64,000 nucleotides of DNA from Pseudophaeobacter leonis (GTDB taxonomy: Bacteria > Pseudomonadota > Alphaproteobacteria > Rhodobacterales > Rhodobacteraceae). The translations under genes and the position numbers were made by a program. The notes under the pieces were generated by a model that saw nothing but the letters and a program-made list of their open reading frames with translations, did not search any database and had not been told where the DNA came from. The stretch spans positions 93,074 through 157,073 of the forward strand of contig NZ_MWVJ01000074.1 in the NCBI RefSeq assembly GCF_002087335.1. Reading direction: 5' to 3'. Below are positions 37,401 to 50,100 of this stretch, in pieces. Each line of letters starts with the position of its first letter. Within the stretch, counting starts at the first letter, position 1.

Positions 37401-37923
37401 TCAGGCGCAGATCCGCGCCAATCTGAGCCAGAGACTGCCCTATTCGATGATTCCGGACGTGCTGGTGGGGCTGCCTGACCTGCCGCTGACGCCAAATGGC
37501 AAACGGGATCTAAAGGCCCTGCCGGACCCCATCTGGCCCGATGAGCAGGCCGCAGGCTTTGCGCCCGCCGAAACCAAGACCGAACAACAAGTCGCGGCCA
37601 TCTGGGCCCGGTTGCTGGGAAAAGAAAACGTATCCGTGCAGGAAGACTTTTTTGCGGCCGGCGGCGACAGCATCAAATCGATCAAACTGGCGGCCCGGGC
37701 GCAGGACCTTGGCCTGCCGCTGGAGGCGGCTGATGTTTTCATCAACCGCACCATCGCTGCAATCGCCCGCCACCTTGACCACACAGGCGTCAGTCGCGCT
37801 GACAAAGACCGGCTAAAGGCCATCTCAAAGGCCGCAGCGCTTGAACACGCACAGGGTTTGTTCGACCCGGAGCTGCTGGCAAAGGCGGCGCAGCTTGTGA
37901 CCTATGACCAATCCGACAGCTGA
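34437..37923 (+). CDS. NRPS module 1: C-A-T (two frame breaks)
   Basis: About 1162 residues. The condensation domain (about 34510-35900) has the active site LHHIVGDLWS. The adenylation domain (about 35990-37560) has FTSGSTGTPKG, YGSTECSDDQ and LTPNGKRDLK, and a T domain follows (FFAAGGDSIKSIKLA). Its specificity residues read roughly D-V-W-Q-V-T-T-D-D-K, which I do not match to a known substrate; the Asp pair could favour an amine-bearing residue. The start ATG at 34437 is fixed by GAGGAGG five bases upstream and the ATGA overlap, but a frame break follows within about 15 codons. A second break lies in the G4 run 36490-36493, inside core motif A3. As the first condensation domain it should N-acylate the first amino acid. 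There is no epimerase. Confidence 0.87.
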
Positions 37924-37940
37924 CCAGGAGGGACGACCCC

Positions 37941-40900
37941 ATGGAAAATCCGCAGGGACTTGACGCATATCCGCTCACAGAAATGCAGGCCGGCATGCTG
38001 TTCCAAAGTCTCTGTGCCCAGGATAGCGACGTCTATGTCGAGCAATATTCCTGCCCCTTACAGGGCCCTCTGGATCTGGAGGTCTTTGAGCAGGCCTGGT
38101 CGCAGGTGATGGCGCGACATGCTCCGCTGCGCACCGCCTTTGCCTGGGAGGGCTTACCCGCGCCAATGCAACTGGTGGTGCCCCGGCTCAAGGTTCCGCT
38201 GCGCCGGATTGACCTCTCGGAGGCCCCACCAGAGACCTATGGAGCCCGCCTGCAGCAGGTAAAGCGTGAGGAACGGCAGGCGGGATTTGATCTCAGCCAT
38301 GCCCCGATGATGCGCCTGGTGGTGGCTGCAGCACCAACCGCAGAGCACCATCTGATCTGGAGCTGGCACCACGCCATCCTCGATGCCTGGTCCGGGCCCC
38401 ATCGTGCTGGATGAGGTGTTGCAGTGCTATGAGGCGCTCAGCACAGGCGGCACTACCGATCTGGCGCCCGATCTGCTACCGGTGCGCCCCTTCAAGGACT
38501 TCATCGCCTGGTCGATGCAACAGGACAAGGCGGCAGCGGAAACCTACTGGCAGCAGCTGTTGCAGGGCATCGAGACGCCCGCGCCAGTCGATCTGGGGCG
38601 GCCCCAGCCGCTTGCAGCGGGGGAGGCCAGCTTATGGGCTCAGCTTATGGATCTTGAGGCCGGGGAGCTGGACCAGTTGCGCCAGACAGCCGCGCGTCAC
38701 GGGGTAACTTTGAACAGCTTTGTGCAACTGGCCTGGGCTGTGCTGCTTGGTCGCTATACCGGGGCGAGTGAAGTGGTGTTTGGCACCGCAACCTCGGGCC
38801 GCCCAGCCGCGCTAAGCGGGGTCGAAACCATGGTGGGGCTGTTTATCAACACCCTGCCGGTACGGACAGCCCTCAACGAGACCAGCAGCCTGACCGGGGC
38901 CCTGCGCGCCCTGCAGGACCAGCAGGTGCACAGCCGTCGCCACGAGCATCTCTCGCTCTCCACCATTCAGCGGCTGACGGGGTTGCCCGCAGATCAGACC
39001 CTGCTGCAGAGCCTGCTTGTCTTTGAAGATTTTGGCGACATCACCCACCGCAATCAAGCAGGCGCGCTGCGCCTTGGGCCTGCAGATTTCACCGAGCGGG
39101 CCAATTTTCCGCTGACGCTTTTGTTCAGCGTGCGAGAGCACAAACACCTCGGGATCGGCTTTGAGCGGGGCTGCTTTGATGCCGCGATGGCGACCCGGAT
39201 CCTGCAACAGTTCCGCCAAACTCTGCGCTCTATGGCCGACCCGCAGGTCACCCGGCTGCAGGACATCGACCCCCTCACGGCAAAAGAGCGCCGCCAGCTG
39301 ACTGACACATGGGTCCGGGATCCGGGCTGGTGCGTGCCTGCCGACCTTGAGCTTTCGGTGGCGCGTGCCTTTTGCCAGCAGGCCGCGCGGACACCCGATG
39401 CGACCGCGGCTGTGTTCTGGCCCCCTGCGGGAGACCAAAGCCTCAGCTACGACGCGCTGGACAAGCGCAGCAACCAGATGGCCGCACGGCTGGCCGAACG
39501 TGGTGTGCAGCGCGGCGACCGGGTGGTGATTTGCCAGGAGCCGGGGCTGCACCGGTTGGTCGCACTTCTGGCGAGCCTCAAATCTGGCGCCACCTATGTG
39601 CCGCTGGACCCGGGACTGCCCTCGGAGCTGATGGGGGGGCTGATCAGCGACGCCCAGCCAAGGCTGGTGCTGACGGACGCCCGAACCCGACCACGCCTTT
39701 CAGAGGTTGCAGCGTCTCTGCTCTATCTTTGTCAGGAGGATGGCAGCGATCACAGCGATATGCCAGATGCGCCACCAACAGAGGCTCCTGCAGGCGATGA
39801 TGCCGCCTATATGATCTACACCTCCGGCTCTACCGGACAGCGCAAAGGGGTGGTTATCGAACATGGCGCGCTGGCCCATATGATTGCCGCCCAAAGCAAG
39901 GCCTTTCAGATTTCACCCGGGGCCCGGGTGCTGCAATTCGCCTCCTTCAGTTTTGACGCCTCGGTGTCAGAGATTTTCTCTGCCCTTTTGGGAGGCGCCA
40001 CGCTCTATATGGCGCCGCGCAGGCAACTTTTGCCCAGCCGTGAATTCCTCGAGCTGTTGCAGCGCTGGGAAATCACCACCCTCACGCTGCCACCAACGGT
40101 TCTGGCCCGGCTGCCGCACTGGCCGCTGCCAGCGCTGCGCGTGCTGGTCACCGCCGGCGAGGCCTGCCCCCCCGATCTGGCCCGCATTTGGGCACCCGGA
40201 AGGGTGTTTTTGAACGCCTATGGGCCGACCGAATGCACCGTCTGTGCCACCCTGGGCCCGGTTGCGCCACACGAACACAAGCCCACGATTGGCCGCGCCC
40301 TTGGCACGGTTGAGACCTATGTGCTGGATGGCGCCATGCGGCTGTGTCCGATTGGTGTGGCGGGGGAGCTGTATCTAGGTGGGCCACAACTGGCGCGGGG
40401 CTATTGGCAACGTGCCGATCTGAGCGAGGCCAGTTTTGTTGCGCATCCCTTTGCGCCAGAGGCCTCGGCACGGCTCTACCGCACCGGTGATATTGTGCGC
40501 AGGCTAAGCGACGGGCGGCTCGACTATCTTGGACGGCGGGACCAGCAGCTGAAACTACGCGGCTTTCGTATCGAGCCGGGCGAGATCGAGACCGCTCTCT
40601 GCCAGGCCCCCGAGATTGCAGAGGCTGTGGTGCTGGCCGCAGACAGGGGGGCAAACGGCGAGGGTACAGGCGATCAGCTCACCGCTTTTGTTGCCCGCAC
40701 GCCACCCGCCGAATGGTGGCCCTCGATTTCGGAGTTTCTGGTCTATGACGATCTGGCCTATTCCGCCATGACCCTGGACGAGCGCCGCAATGACAGCTAC
40801 CGCGCCGCCATCGCACAGCACGTGCCGGGCAAGGTGGTAGTCGACATCGGCACAGGCCCCGAGGCCCTGCTGGCGCGGTTCTGTACCGCGGCCGGCGCCC

Positions 40901-42204
40901 GCCACGTCTATGCAATAGAGCTGCTGGAGGCGACCTACCAAAAGGCCAGGGCCCGTCTGCAAGAGCTGGGATTGCAGGATAAGATCACCCTAATCCACGG
41001 CGACGCCACCCGTATTTCGCTGCCCGAGGCGGCAGATGTCTCGGTGTCGGAAATTGTCGGAGCCATCGGCAATGCAGAAGGCGCTGCCACCATCATCAAC
41101 GCAACGCGCCACTTGCTGAAACCTGCGGCACAGGTGATCCCCGAACGCTCTCGCACCATATTTGCGCCGGTGCAGCTGCCGGATAGCCTGCTGGAGACCC
41201 CCGGATTTGGCCCCCTGGCCCAGAGCTATATTGACCGGATATTTGCCGCCTATGGCCGCCCCTTTGATCTGCGCCTGTCGGTGCGCGGCTTGGGCTACGA
41301 TAACCTTTTGGCGGCGCCGCAAAGCTTTGAGGATTTCGACTACCGCGCTCTGGTGCAGACCGAATTCGACGCACAAGCCCGGTTTGACATAACCCGCGAG
41401 GGCCGCTGCGACGGGTTTCTGGTCTGGCTGACGCTGGATTGCGGCGCAGGTCCCGTGCTGGACATTCTGCAGCACGAACATTGCTGGCTGCCCGTCTTTT
41501 TACCCCTGGCCGCACAGGGCCGCGACATGGCACCCGGGGATCGGATCGAATCTCGTTTTGGCGCTGTGTTGAGCGACGACGGGCTGCACACGGACTATCA
41601 CATTGAGGGACATAGCATCGCCGCCGGGCAGGCCGAGCACTTTGCCATTCAGGCGCCGCATCACGACCGCGGCTTTTGTGCCTCTCCCTTTCATGCCGCG
41701 TTCTTTGCCGACGGTGAGGTTTTGCAGGCGCAATCCGCAGGGCTGGATCTTGAGGCGCTCCGCAGCCGCCTGTCCGAGGTGTTACCCGACTACATGATGC
41801 CCGGCGAGATCATCGAGGTTGACCAGTTGCCCCTGAACACATCAGGCAAAATCGACCGGCATGCGCTGCTGACCCTGCGCGCTGAGGCCAGCACCGGGGC
41901 CGGCATCGGGGCCAGCGTTGAGGCCAGCCCCGCGGCCAACTTCGCGCCCAATTCCAAACCGGGATCAGCCGAACAGACCGCTACAGTCGCGCCCTTTGAC
42001 ACTCCAGAGGCACAGGTCGCTGCCATCTGGCGCAACGTGCTGGGCCGCGAGGTCAGGCGCGAGGGCAGTTTCTTTGAGCAGGGCGGCCATTCTCTGTTGC
42101 TGCTTGATCTGCAAAGCAGGCTCAGCGCTGCGGCGGGCAGACAGATCGCCATGACGGATCTGTTCCGATACCCTACCATCACGCAACAAGCCCGCCATTT
42201 CTGA
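37941..42204 (+). CDS. NRPS module 2: C-A-T with a methyltransferase inside the A domain (one frame break)
   Basis: About 1421 residues. The condensation domain (to about 39290) has WSWHHAILDAWS. The adenylation domain is split: A3 to A8 (YTSGSTGQRKG, YGPTECTVCA, YRTGDIVRR, LRGFRIEPGEIE) end near 40610, then a methyltransferase of about 340 residues with VVDIGTGPEALLARF and SVSEIVGAIGNAEG is inserted, then A9/A10 (LPDYMMP, NTSGKIDR) resume near 41750. A T domain ends the protein (FFEQGGHSLLLLDLQ). The specificity residues read D-A-S-T-V-A-A-V-C-K, close to known Phe and Tyr codes. The frame breaks at 38394-38400 (GGGCCCC): one base removed restores AWSGPIVLDE. The start at 37941 follows AGGAGGGA. 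Expected role: add and methylate an aromatic amino acid. Confidence 0.9.
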
Positions 42205-42319
42205 GCCCGGCACATGAGGTTGAAAACACAGCCCGAACCACTGCGCCTGCAGAGCGAAACCGCGCCCAGGACCGTAAGTCAGTCCGAAAGCGGCAGGCCG
42301 CCCGCCGCCGGAGTCTCGT

Positions 42320-45300
42320 ATGAGCGCCGCAGGATTTGACCCAGAGCTATCGGCCACCGCGTTCGACGACTCCGCCATTGCCGTGGTGGGCATGGCGTGT
42401 CGGCTGCCCGGCGCGCCGGACATTGCAGCCTTTTGGGACCTTCTGGCACAGGGCCGGGACGTGATCTCGCGCTTTAGCGCGGCAGAGCTGACCGCAGTCG
42501 GCCTCACGCCCGACCAATACCGCGCCGCAGACTATGTGCCAGCCAAGGGCGTGCTACAGGACGCGGATTGCTTTGATGCCGGCTTTTTTGGTCTTGCCCC
42601 CTCGGACGCCGCCCTGATGGACCCGCAGCAGCGCGTCTTTATTGAATGCGCCCATAGCGCGCTGGAACATGCCGGCTATGGCGGCGCCCCGCAGGGCGCG
42701 CAGGTTGGCGTCTTTGGCGGCTCATCCCGTCGATGTATCTGCTGTCACACCTGTGGCCGAATAAACAAGTTCTGGACTCGGCCGGCGTCTTTAGCGTGGC
42801 GGTGGGCAACGACCCCACCTTCCTTGCGACGCGCGCCTCGTACCTGCTGAACCTGACAGGCCCCAGTATGAGCCTGGGAACAGCCTGCTCTACCGGGCTG
42901 GTCGCGGTGCATCAGGCCTGCCAGAGCCTGCTTGCACTGGAATGCGATATGGCGCTGGCGGGCGGGGTGTCAATTCATCTGCCCCTGATCAGCGGCTATA
43001 GCTATGCGCCGGGCTCGATCCTGTCGCCAGACGGCGCCTGCCGTCCGTTTGATGCCGCAGCGGCCGGCACGGTTTCAAGCGGTGGCTGCGGCGTTGTCAC
43101 CCTGAAACGGCTGCTCGATGCACAGGCGGATGGCGACACAATCCACGCGGTGATCCGCGGCTCGGCTGTCAATAACGACGGTCATGAGAAGGTCGGCTTC
43201 ACCGCCCCCTCGGTGGCGCCACAGGCCAGGGTGGTCGCCGAGGCGCAGGAAATTGGTGGAACCCCGCCTGAAACCATCGCCATGATCGAGGCCCATGCCG
43301 CCGGCACCAGTGTTGGCGATCCGGTTGAGGTGGCCGCCCTGAAACAGGTCTTTGCCAAAAGCCAGCAGCCCTGCGCCATTGGCTCGGTCAAGAGCAACAT
43401 TGGCCATGTGGACGCAGCCTCCGGCATTGCGGGGCTGATCAAGACGGTCCTGGCGCTGCAGCACCGCGCCATTCCTCCCAGTGTGCATTTTGCGACCCCC
43501 AATCCCGCTCTGGAGCTGGAACAAAGCTGCTTTTACGTCCCACAGCAGATGACAGCGCATGATGCAACACGCGGCCCGATGCGCGCCGGGGTGAGCTCCT
43601 TTGGCATCGGTGGCACCAATTGCCATGTGGTCCTGCAAGAGCCCCCGGTCTTGGCAGATGCCGCCGCCTCTGACCTCTCGCGCTCTGAGCATTCTGGGCG
43701 CCCCTGTAACCTTTTACAGCTGTCCGCCCGCACGACTGATGCGCTGGAACAGATGGCACTGGAGCTTGCCACCGCCCTGGAGCAGCCAGATGCGCCGCCG
43801 CTTGCTGATGTTGCCCATACCCTGCGCTGCGGCAGAAGCGCCAGGGATCAAAGGCTTGCGCTGGTTGCGGCCAGCACTGCAGATGCAGTGGCGCAGCTGC
43901 GCAAACCTGTCGAGGCGCAATCCGCAACACCGCAAAGGCTCGCCTTTATGTTTCCGGGGCTGGGAGATCATTATGCCGCCATGGGCTGGGAGCTCTACTG
44001 CCTGGAGCCCAGCTACCGGGAGCAGATAGATACCTGCGCCAAAGAGCTGGCACAGCATCGCCGCGGCGACATCCGGGATCAGCTGTTTCCAGACAAGGAC
44101 TGGCGCCATGCCTCAGCCCGCAGCATCGGTGCGGAGGCTACAGCTGGCAAACTGGACATGCGCGCCATGCTGGGACGCGGCAGCAGCGCGCCACAGCCAG
44201 ACCCGCTGGAGGATCCTGTCAACGGACAGGTGGCAATTTTTGTCACCGAATATGCTCTGGCGCGATTGCTGCTAAGCTGGGGACTGCGCCCGGCCGCCCT
44301 CACGGGCTATAGCATTGGTGAATTTGTTGCCGCCTGCATTGCCGGGATTGTCAGCCTGAAGGACGCCCTGCGCATTGTGGCGGCGCGCGCCGCGCTGATC
44401 CGCGATCAGGCCCCCGCAAAGGCGGCATGATGGCGGTGCCTTTGGGCGAGGCAGAGGTGCAGCTGTCCTTGGACCAGCACAACAGCAGCCTGTCGCTGGC
44501 CGCCGCCAATGGCCCACGTATGAGCATCCTTTCTGGCCCGGACACGGCCCTGAAGGCGCTGGCCGAACACTTGCAGGCGCAGGGACATAGCTGTCAGCGG
44601 CTTGGCTCCGCCTATGCCTATCACTCAACTATGATGGATGACATCGTCCCCGCCTTGAGCAAAATCATCAGCACAGTGCCGTTGTCCGCGCCTTCTATTC
44701 CTTGCGTGTCCTGTGTGACCGGCGACTGGCTGTCGGTGCAAGAGGCCACCGACCCCGGCTACTGGGCCGCGCATCTCAGCCAGACCGTCCGGTTTCGCGA
44801 TGCCGTGGCGACGCTACTGTCCCAGGATGGGCTGGCGCTGGTAGAGGTGGGGCCGGGACAGTCGCTCAGCTCGCATGCGCGCGCCGCCTGCAATGCGATG
44901 GGATGCAAAACCCCGGTGAATCCCCTGATGAAGTGGTCCTATTCCCAACAGCCGGAATACCGCACCCTGCTGCAGGGCATGGCCGCGCGCTGGGCCGGTG
45001 GTGGCGAAGTCGACGCTGCACGCCTGTTGGCTGATCCCACAGCGCGCCGGGTGCCGCTGCCAACCTATCCCTTTGCCCGCCAGCGCCATTGGGTCGACGC
45101 GCCGCAGACAGGCCCGGCAGCTGCAGGCCCCGAAACTGCAGGCGCGGCCAGTCTATCCGGCGCAGCCCGTAAACCGGTGGAAGACTGGACCCTGGCGCCA
45201 AGCTGGAAACCGGCTCCGTTACCGGGCAGCGCGCGACCGGCGCAAGCGCATTATGTGGTGCTGATGAATGGCTCCGAAGCCGGAAGCGCGACCGGGAGCG

Positions 45301-47186
45301 CGCTACTAGACGCGCTGCGCACTGCCGGTGCAAAAGCGACGGCTTTCTGGCCCGATGCCGAATGCGCCGTTCATCGCGACAAAAACTGCCCCACAGTCGC
45401 GGATCGCGACGCCTTTGCCGCGCTGATTACATCGCTGCCCGTGGAGCCGGATCTGCCACTCCATTTCCTGCATCTGGATCTGCTGAGTGACTATGCCGAT
45501 TTCGAGACGACACAATCCCATGGCTACCATTCTGTGGTCGCGCTGCTTCAGGCCATCACCCTGTCACGCATCGACAAGGCCCGCCTTACCCTGGTCGCAG
45601 CCGGTCTATCTGACCCCGGCCAGGATGGCCGCCTAAAGCCAGACAAGGTTCCGGTGCTGGGCGCGCTGAAGGTGGCCAGGCAGGAACGGCCGGGGCTGAC
45701 AACCCAGGCGCTGGATCTCGACAGTCAGGTCCCCGCGCAATTTGCCCGCCGTGTGATGACCAACCTCGCACAGCCCTGGAATGCAGCCCAGAACGCGCCT
45801 CTGGTTGCCTACCGCAGAGGACGTCGTCTGGTCGAGACCCAGATGCCTCTGGCCCTGCCAGTCCCAGCAGTGTCAGCCCCGGCAGTTTCAGCCCCCGCGC
45901 TTTCAGGCCCGTCAGACAAAGGCCCGGCAGTTTCAGATGCACCGGTTTCAGATGCAGGCGCAATCCGCACCGATGGCACCTATGTGATCACCGGCGGGCT
46001 GGGCGGCGTTGGACTGGCGCTGGCGCATGCACTGGCCGCCGTGGCTCCGGTACGTCTGGCATTGCTTGGCCGCAGCCCGTTAGACCAGACGCTCACAACG
46101 CAACAGCTCAAAGCGCTGGATCCGACTGATCCCACCCGCCGCCGCATCGAAGCTCTGCGCGCCCTGCGCCAAGCGGGGGCCCAGGTGTTGACCTTGGCAG
46201 CCGATGTTGCCGATGTCACAGCTATGGAGGCCGCCTTTGCGCGCATCGAAACACATTTTGGGCCAATCCACGGCGTGTTTCACTGCGCAGGCGCGATTGA
46301 CGCAAATACCTTTTGCGAAATCGCCTCGGAAACGCGGCAGAATGCCGACAGGCAATTTCACGCCAAGGTGCAGGGCACGCAGGTTCTGGCCCGGTTGCTG
46401 AAAACGCGCGAGGCAGATTTTTGCGTTCTGATGTCCTCACTCGCAGCGCAGCTTGGCGGCTTGGGCTTTTCAGCCTATGCCGCCGCGAACCTTTATCTGG
46501 ATGCCTTTGCTGAAGCCCAGTCTTGTGGGGGCGAGTCTTGTGGGGGCCAGTCTGCTGCGGGCGAGCCCCAGTCCGCTGTCGGCAAAACCCGTTGGGTCGC
46601 AATCAACTGGGATGCCTGGCAGTTGGGAGAGATCAAATCGGCGGTCAAAGGGTTCGGCACCACGGTCAGCAGCTACTTTATGGAGCCAGAGGCCGCCTGT
46701 TCAGTGCTGCTGCGAACACTAGCGCAGCATGACTTGCCCCGGGTCATCGTCTCGACAGGAGACCTAGAGCAGCGCATGGCGCAATGGCTGCACCATGCGG
46801 CGCAGCCTGCTATGCTGCGGCAAAACCGTCCAGATGCGCCGCGCAATCTGGCCGTGGCCCAAACCCCGACGCAAGCGATACTGGTAGAGATCTGGCAAGA
46901 TCTGTTTGCCCTTGAACCGATCGGCATTGATGAGAACTTTTTTGCCCTTGGCGGCCATTCCCTGCTGGCCACCCAGCTCAACGCCCGCATCGCCAGTCGG
47001 CTGGATGTTGCTCTGTCCCTGGCTGCGGTGCTCAACAGCCCCAGCATCGCCGAGCTGGCAGAAAAAATCGACCTGACAGCGCTGGATATGGCCGATCCGC
47101 AAATTCTGGACGGGCTGTTGGCAGAGCTGGATGGGTTAAGCGACGCAGAGCTGAACGCGCTGCTTGAGCAGGAGGGCTCTGCATGA
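42320..47186 (+). CDS. Type I PKS module: KS-AT-KR-ACP (two frame breaks)
   Basis: About 1622 residues. The ketosynthase has Cys in GTACSTGLVAVHQA and His in EAHAAGTSVGDPVE and SNIGHVDAASG, so it is active. The acyltransferase has the nucleophile in TGYSIGEFVAA and, in place of the usual HAFH or YASH selectivity motif, YAYHSTMMD. The ketoreductase (from TYVITGGLGGVGLAL, with MSSLAAQLGG and SAYAAANLYLDAF) looks active, so the beta-keto group should become hydroxyl. The ACP Ser lies in FFALGGHSLLATQL. Frame breaks lie at 42726-42728 (CCC) and about 44418-44422 (AAAGG). GGAG precedes the ATG at 42320. It is the only AT in the window, hence the candidate acceptor of aminomalonyl-ACP. Confidence 0.9.
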
Positions 47187-50100
47187 GCGATCTCAAGCGA
47201 CTGGAAGATCTGACAACGGGGCAGCGGGCGCTCTTGCTCAAACGCCTTGCCCAGCGTGGAGCCGCTGAGCCCGCGCCTGCCGCAGATCCCGCCGCGCTGT
47301 CTTTTGCCCAAGAGCGCTGGCTGTTTCAGGACCAGCGGAGCCAGCTGATCCCGCGCATACCATTGTTGGCGCGCTCCGGCTGCGGGGGAGGCTGGACAGG
47401 GACGCCCTGCAACAAGCCCTGCAGCTGATTTATAGCCGCCATCAGCCCCTGCGGTTGAATTTTTCGACCGGGGCAGGCGGTGCCCGCGCCAGTGAAAGAC
47501 AAAATCCGCAGGTACACCTGCCCCATTCTGACCTGACCGAACCCGCCGACAGTACCTGCGACAGGCGCATCCACACGGCCTATTGCGCCAGCGTGCAGAC
47601 CGGCTTTGATCTGCAACGGGATCAGTTGATCCGGGTCGATCTTGGGCAGCTGGGGATCAATGATCACCTGCTGACATTTGCCCTGCACCACATCGTCAGC
47701 GACGGCTGGTCTCTGGACATCTTCCTGCGCGAGCTGGCCGGGGCCTATGCCGCCTTTGCAAACGCCAAGCAACCGGACCTGCCGGAATTGACAGCGCACT
47801 ACAGCGACTACGTTGCATGGCAGAAACGGCGGCTGTCAGGCCCCGCACTGGAAAAAAGCCTGTCCTATTGGCGTGACCAGCTCAAGGGCGCTCCCTGGCG
47901 GACCGATTTGGCGGCAGACCGCCCCATGCCCGCGTCCGCCAGCGCCCGGCCCCAGGATCAGGCGCGGGATTTGTCCGGGGCCACGGTGGAATTACGCCTG
48001 CCACGCGCTCTGGTGGACAGGCTGACAGCACTTGCACAATCGGAAGGCTGCTCGCTTTTCACCACACTTTTGACGGGGTATTTTCTGCTGCTGGCGCGCC
48101 TTACCGGCCAAGATGACCTGATCCTGGGCACCCCCGTCAGCGGACGGCTGCGCGAAGAGAATGAGCCGCTGATAGGTCTTTTCCTCAATACCCTGGCCCT
48201 GCGGCTGCAGCTGGAACCCGCGACCCCTATCAGGGCCGCATTGCAGGCCGTAAACCGGGTGGTGTTGGACGGGTTGGAACACCACGAGGTGCCCTTTGAC
48301 CGGGTTGTGCAAGAGGTGATGCCGAGCCGCAGCACGCGCACACAGGCCTTGTTTGATTTGATGTTCAACTTCACCCCCAGCCCTCCGCGCTCCTTTGAGA
48401 TGGCGCAGCTGCAGGCGGATTTTGTCCCCCCTCCCAACCAGCGTTGCGCGTTTTCGGCCGCGCTCTATGTGACCCAATGGGACAGAGGGCTTGAGCTGCG
48501 TCTGGCCTATCAGACCGCACGGTTTTCACAGCAGCGCATGCATTTATTGCTGGATCAATACGCAGCCGTTCTGCGCCAGATGGTTGACAACATTGACCAA
48601 AATCTGGCTGATCTCGACCTGCACGAGGCCTGCGCCAAAGAAAACACCGGCGCGACGTCGGGTGCGCTGCCCGATCAGGTGCCGCTTACCCGCCAGATTG
48701 CTGACAGGGCCCGACTCACTCCGGATGCGATTGCGCTGCAGTGGCAGCAAGAGACGCTCAGTTACCGGCACCTTGCGGCCTCTATGCAGGCGCTGGCGGC
48801 AGATCTGGCCCGAAGCGGCGCAGTTGCGGGCGACACAATTGCCATCTGCGCCCCTGCGGGGCCAGAATTGGTCCAAGCGATGGCGGCTGTTCTTGAATTT
48901 GGCGGCGTCCTCATGACGCTAGACCCCGAGCTGCCGCCTGAACGCCGCGCGGTGATGCTTGCGCAGGCGCAGGTCAGATGCGTGATATATTGCACCCGCA
49001 TCACGCCCGAAACTTTGGACTGGCTGCGGGCGCGCAAACTGCTGCTGATCCCGGTCAGCGACAGCTCTCACATGCCCGGCGACGCCTGTTTTGACCCCAA
49101 CCGCTTCAGCCCGCCTGCTGGAGCAGCTGATCCGGCCTATGTGTTCTTCACCTCAGGCTCAACCGGAACGCCAAAGGCGGTTTTGGGCACTGCGGGAGGA
49201 TTGGCGCATTTCCTCAGCTGGCAGCGCGATACCTTTGACATCAAACCTGATGATCGGGCGGCGCAATTCACCGGACTGTCCTTTGATGTTGTCCTACGCG
49301 ATATCTTTGCGCCGCTGGTCTCGGGGGCAACCCTGGTGATACCGCCTGCAAACATCGGACCGGCCCAGCCTGGCGCGCCGCAGTGGCTGGCAAAACAGGC
49401 TATCACTGTGCTGCACAGCGTCCCCTCTGTGCTTCAAAGCTGGCTGCTGGCGGGCGCCGATCTACCACAGCTGCCTGCGCTGCGGCTTGTCTTCAGCGCG
49501 GGAGAACCTCTGGACCGCGATCTGGTGCAGAGCTGGCAAAAACATATTGGCCACGCGACAAGACTCATCAACCTCTATGGCCCGACCGAGACCACACTTG
49601 CCAAATTCGCCTATGAGGTGCCTGCGGCCCTTTTTGAAGGACCACAGCCTGTTGGCCAGCCGCTGCCGCAGAGCGAAGCGCTGATCCTGACCTCAACCGG
49701 GAAACCTGCCGCAACCGGCGAGATGGGAGAAATCGCCATCCGTACGGGGTTTCGGTCGCTGGGCTATCGCAATGATCCGGAAAAGACAGCGCAGCACTTC
49801 GTCCCGGCCCCTGCAGCGCGCACCAATGATGACCTTATGTATCTGACCTGTGATCTGGGCTGGCTGGATCCCGCCGGGCTGCTGCATATTGCCGGCCGGA
49901 TGGATGATCAGGTCAAAATCAGCGGCATTCGGGTGGAGCCCGGCGAAATTGCCGCGTTGCTTGACCAGCATTCAGATGTCGCGGCCAGCGCTGTGGTCGC
50001 GCGGCGCACGACACACGGCACCACCGAGCTGGACGCCTATTTTGTGCCGCGCCCCAGCGCATCTCCTGCGCCAACACGCGCTGAGTTGCGCAGTTTTCTG

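Noticed and set aside
42213..42319. A separate short gene between NRPS module 2 and the PKS
   Set aside because: A frame of about 40 codons exists but has no clear ribosome site; it may be chance, or an N-terminal docking segment of the PKS if another frame error is present.
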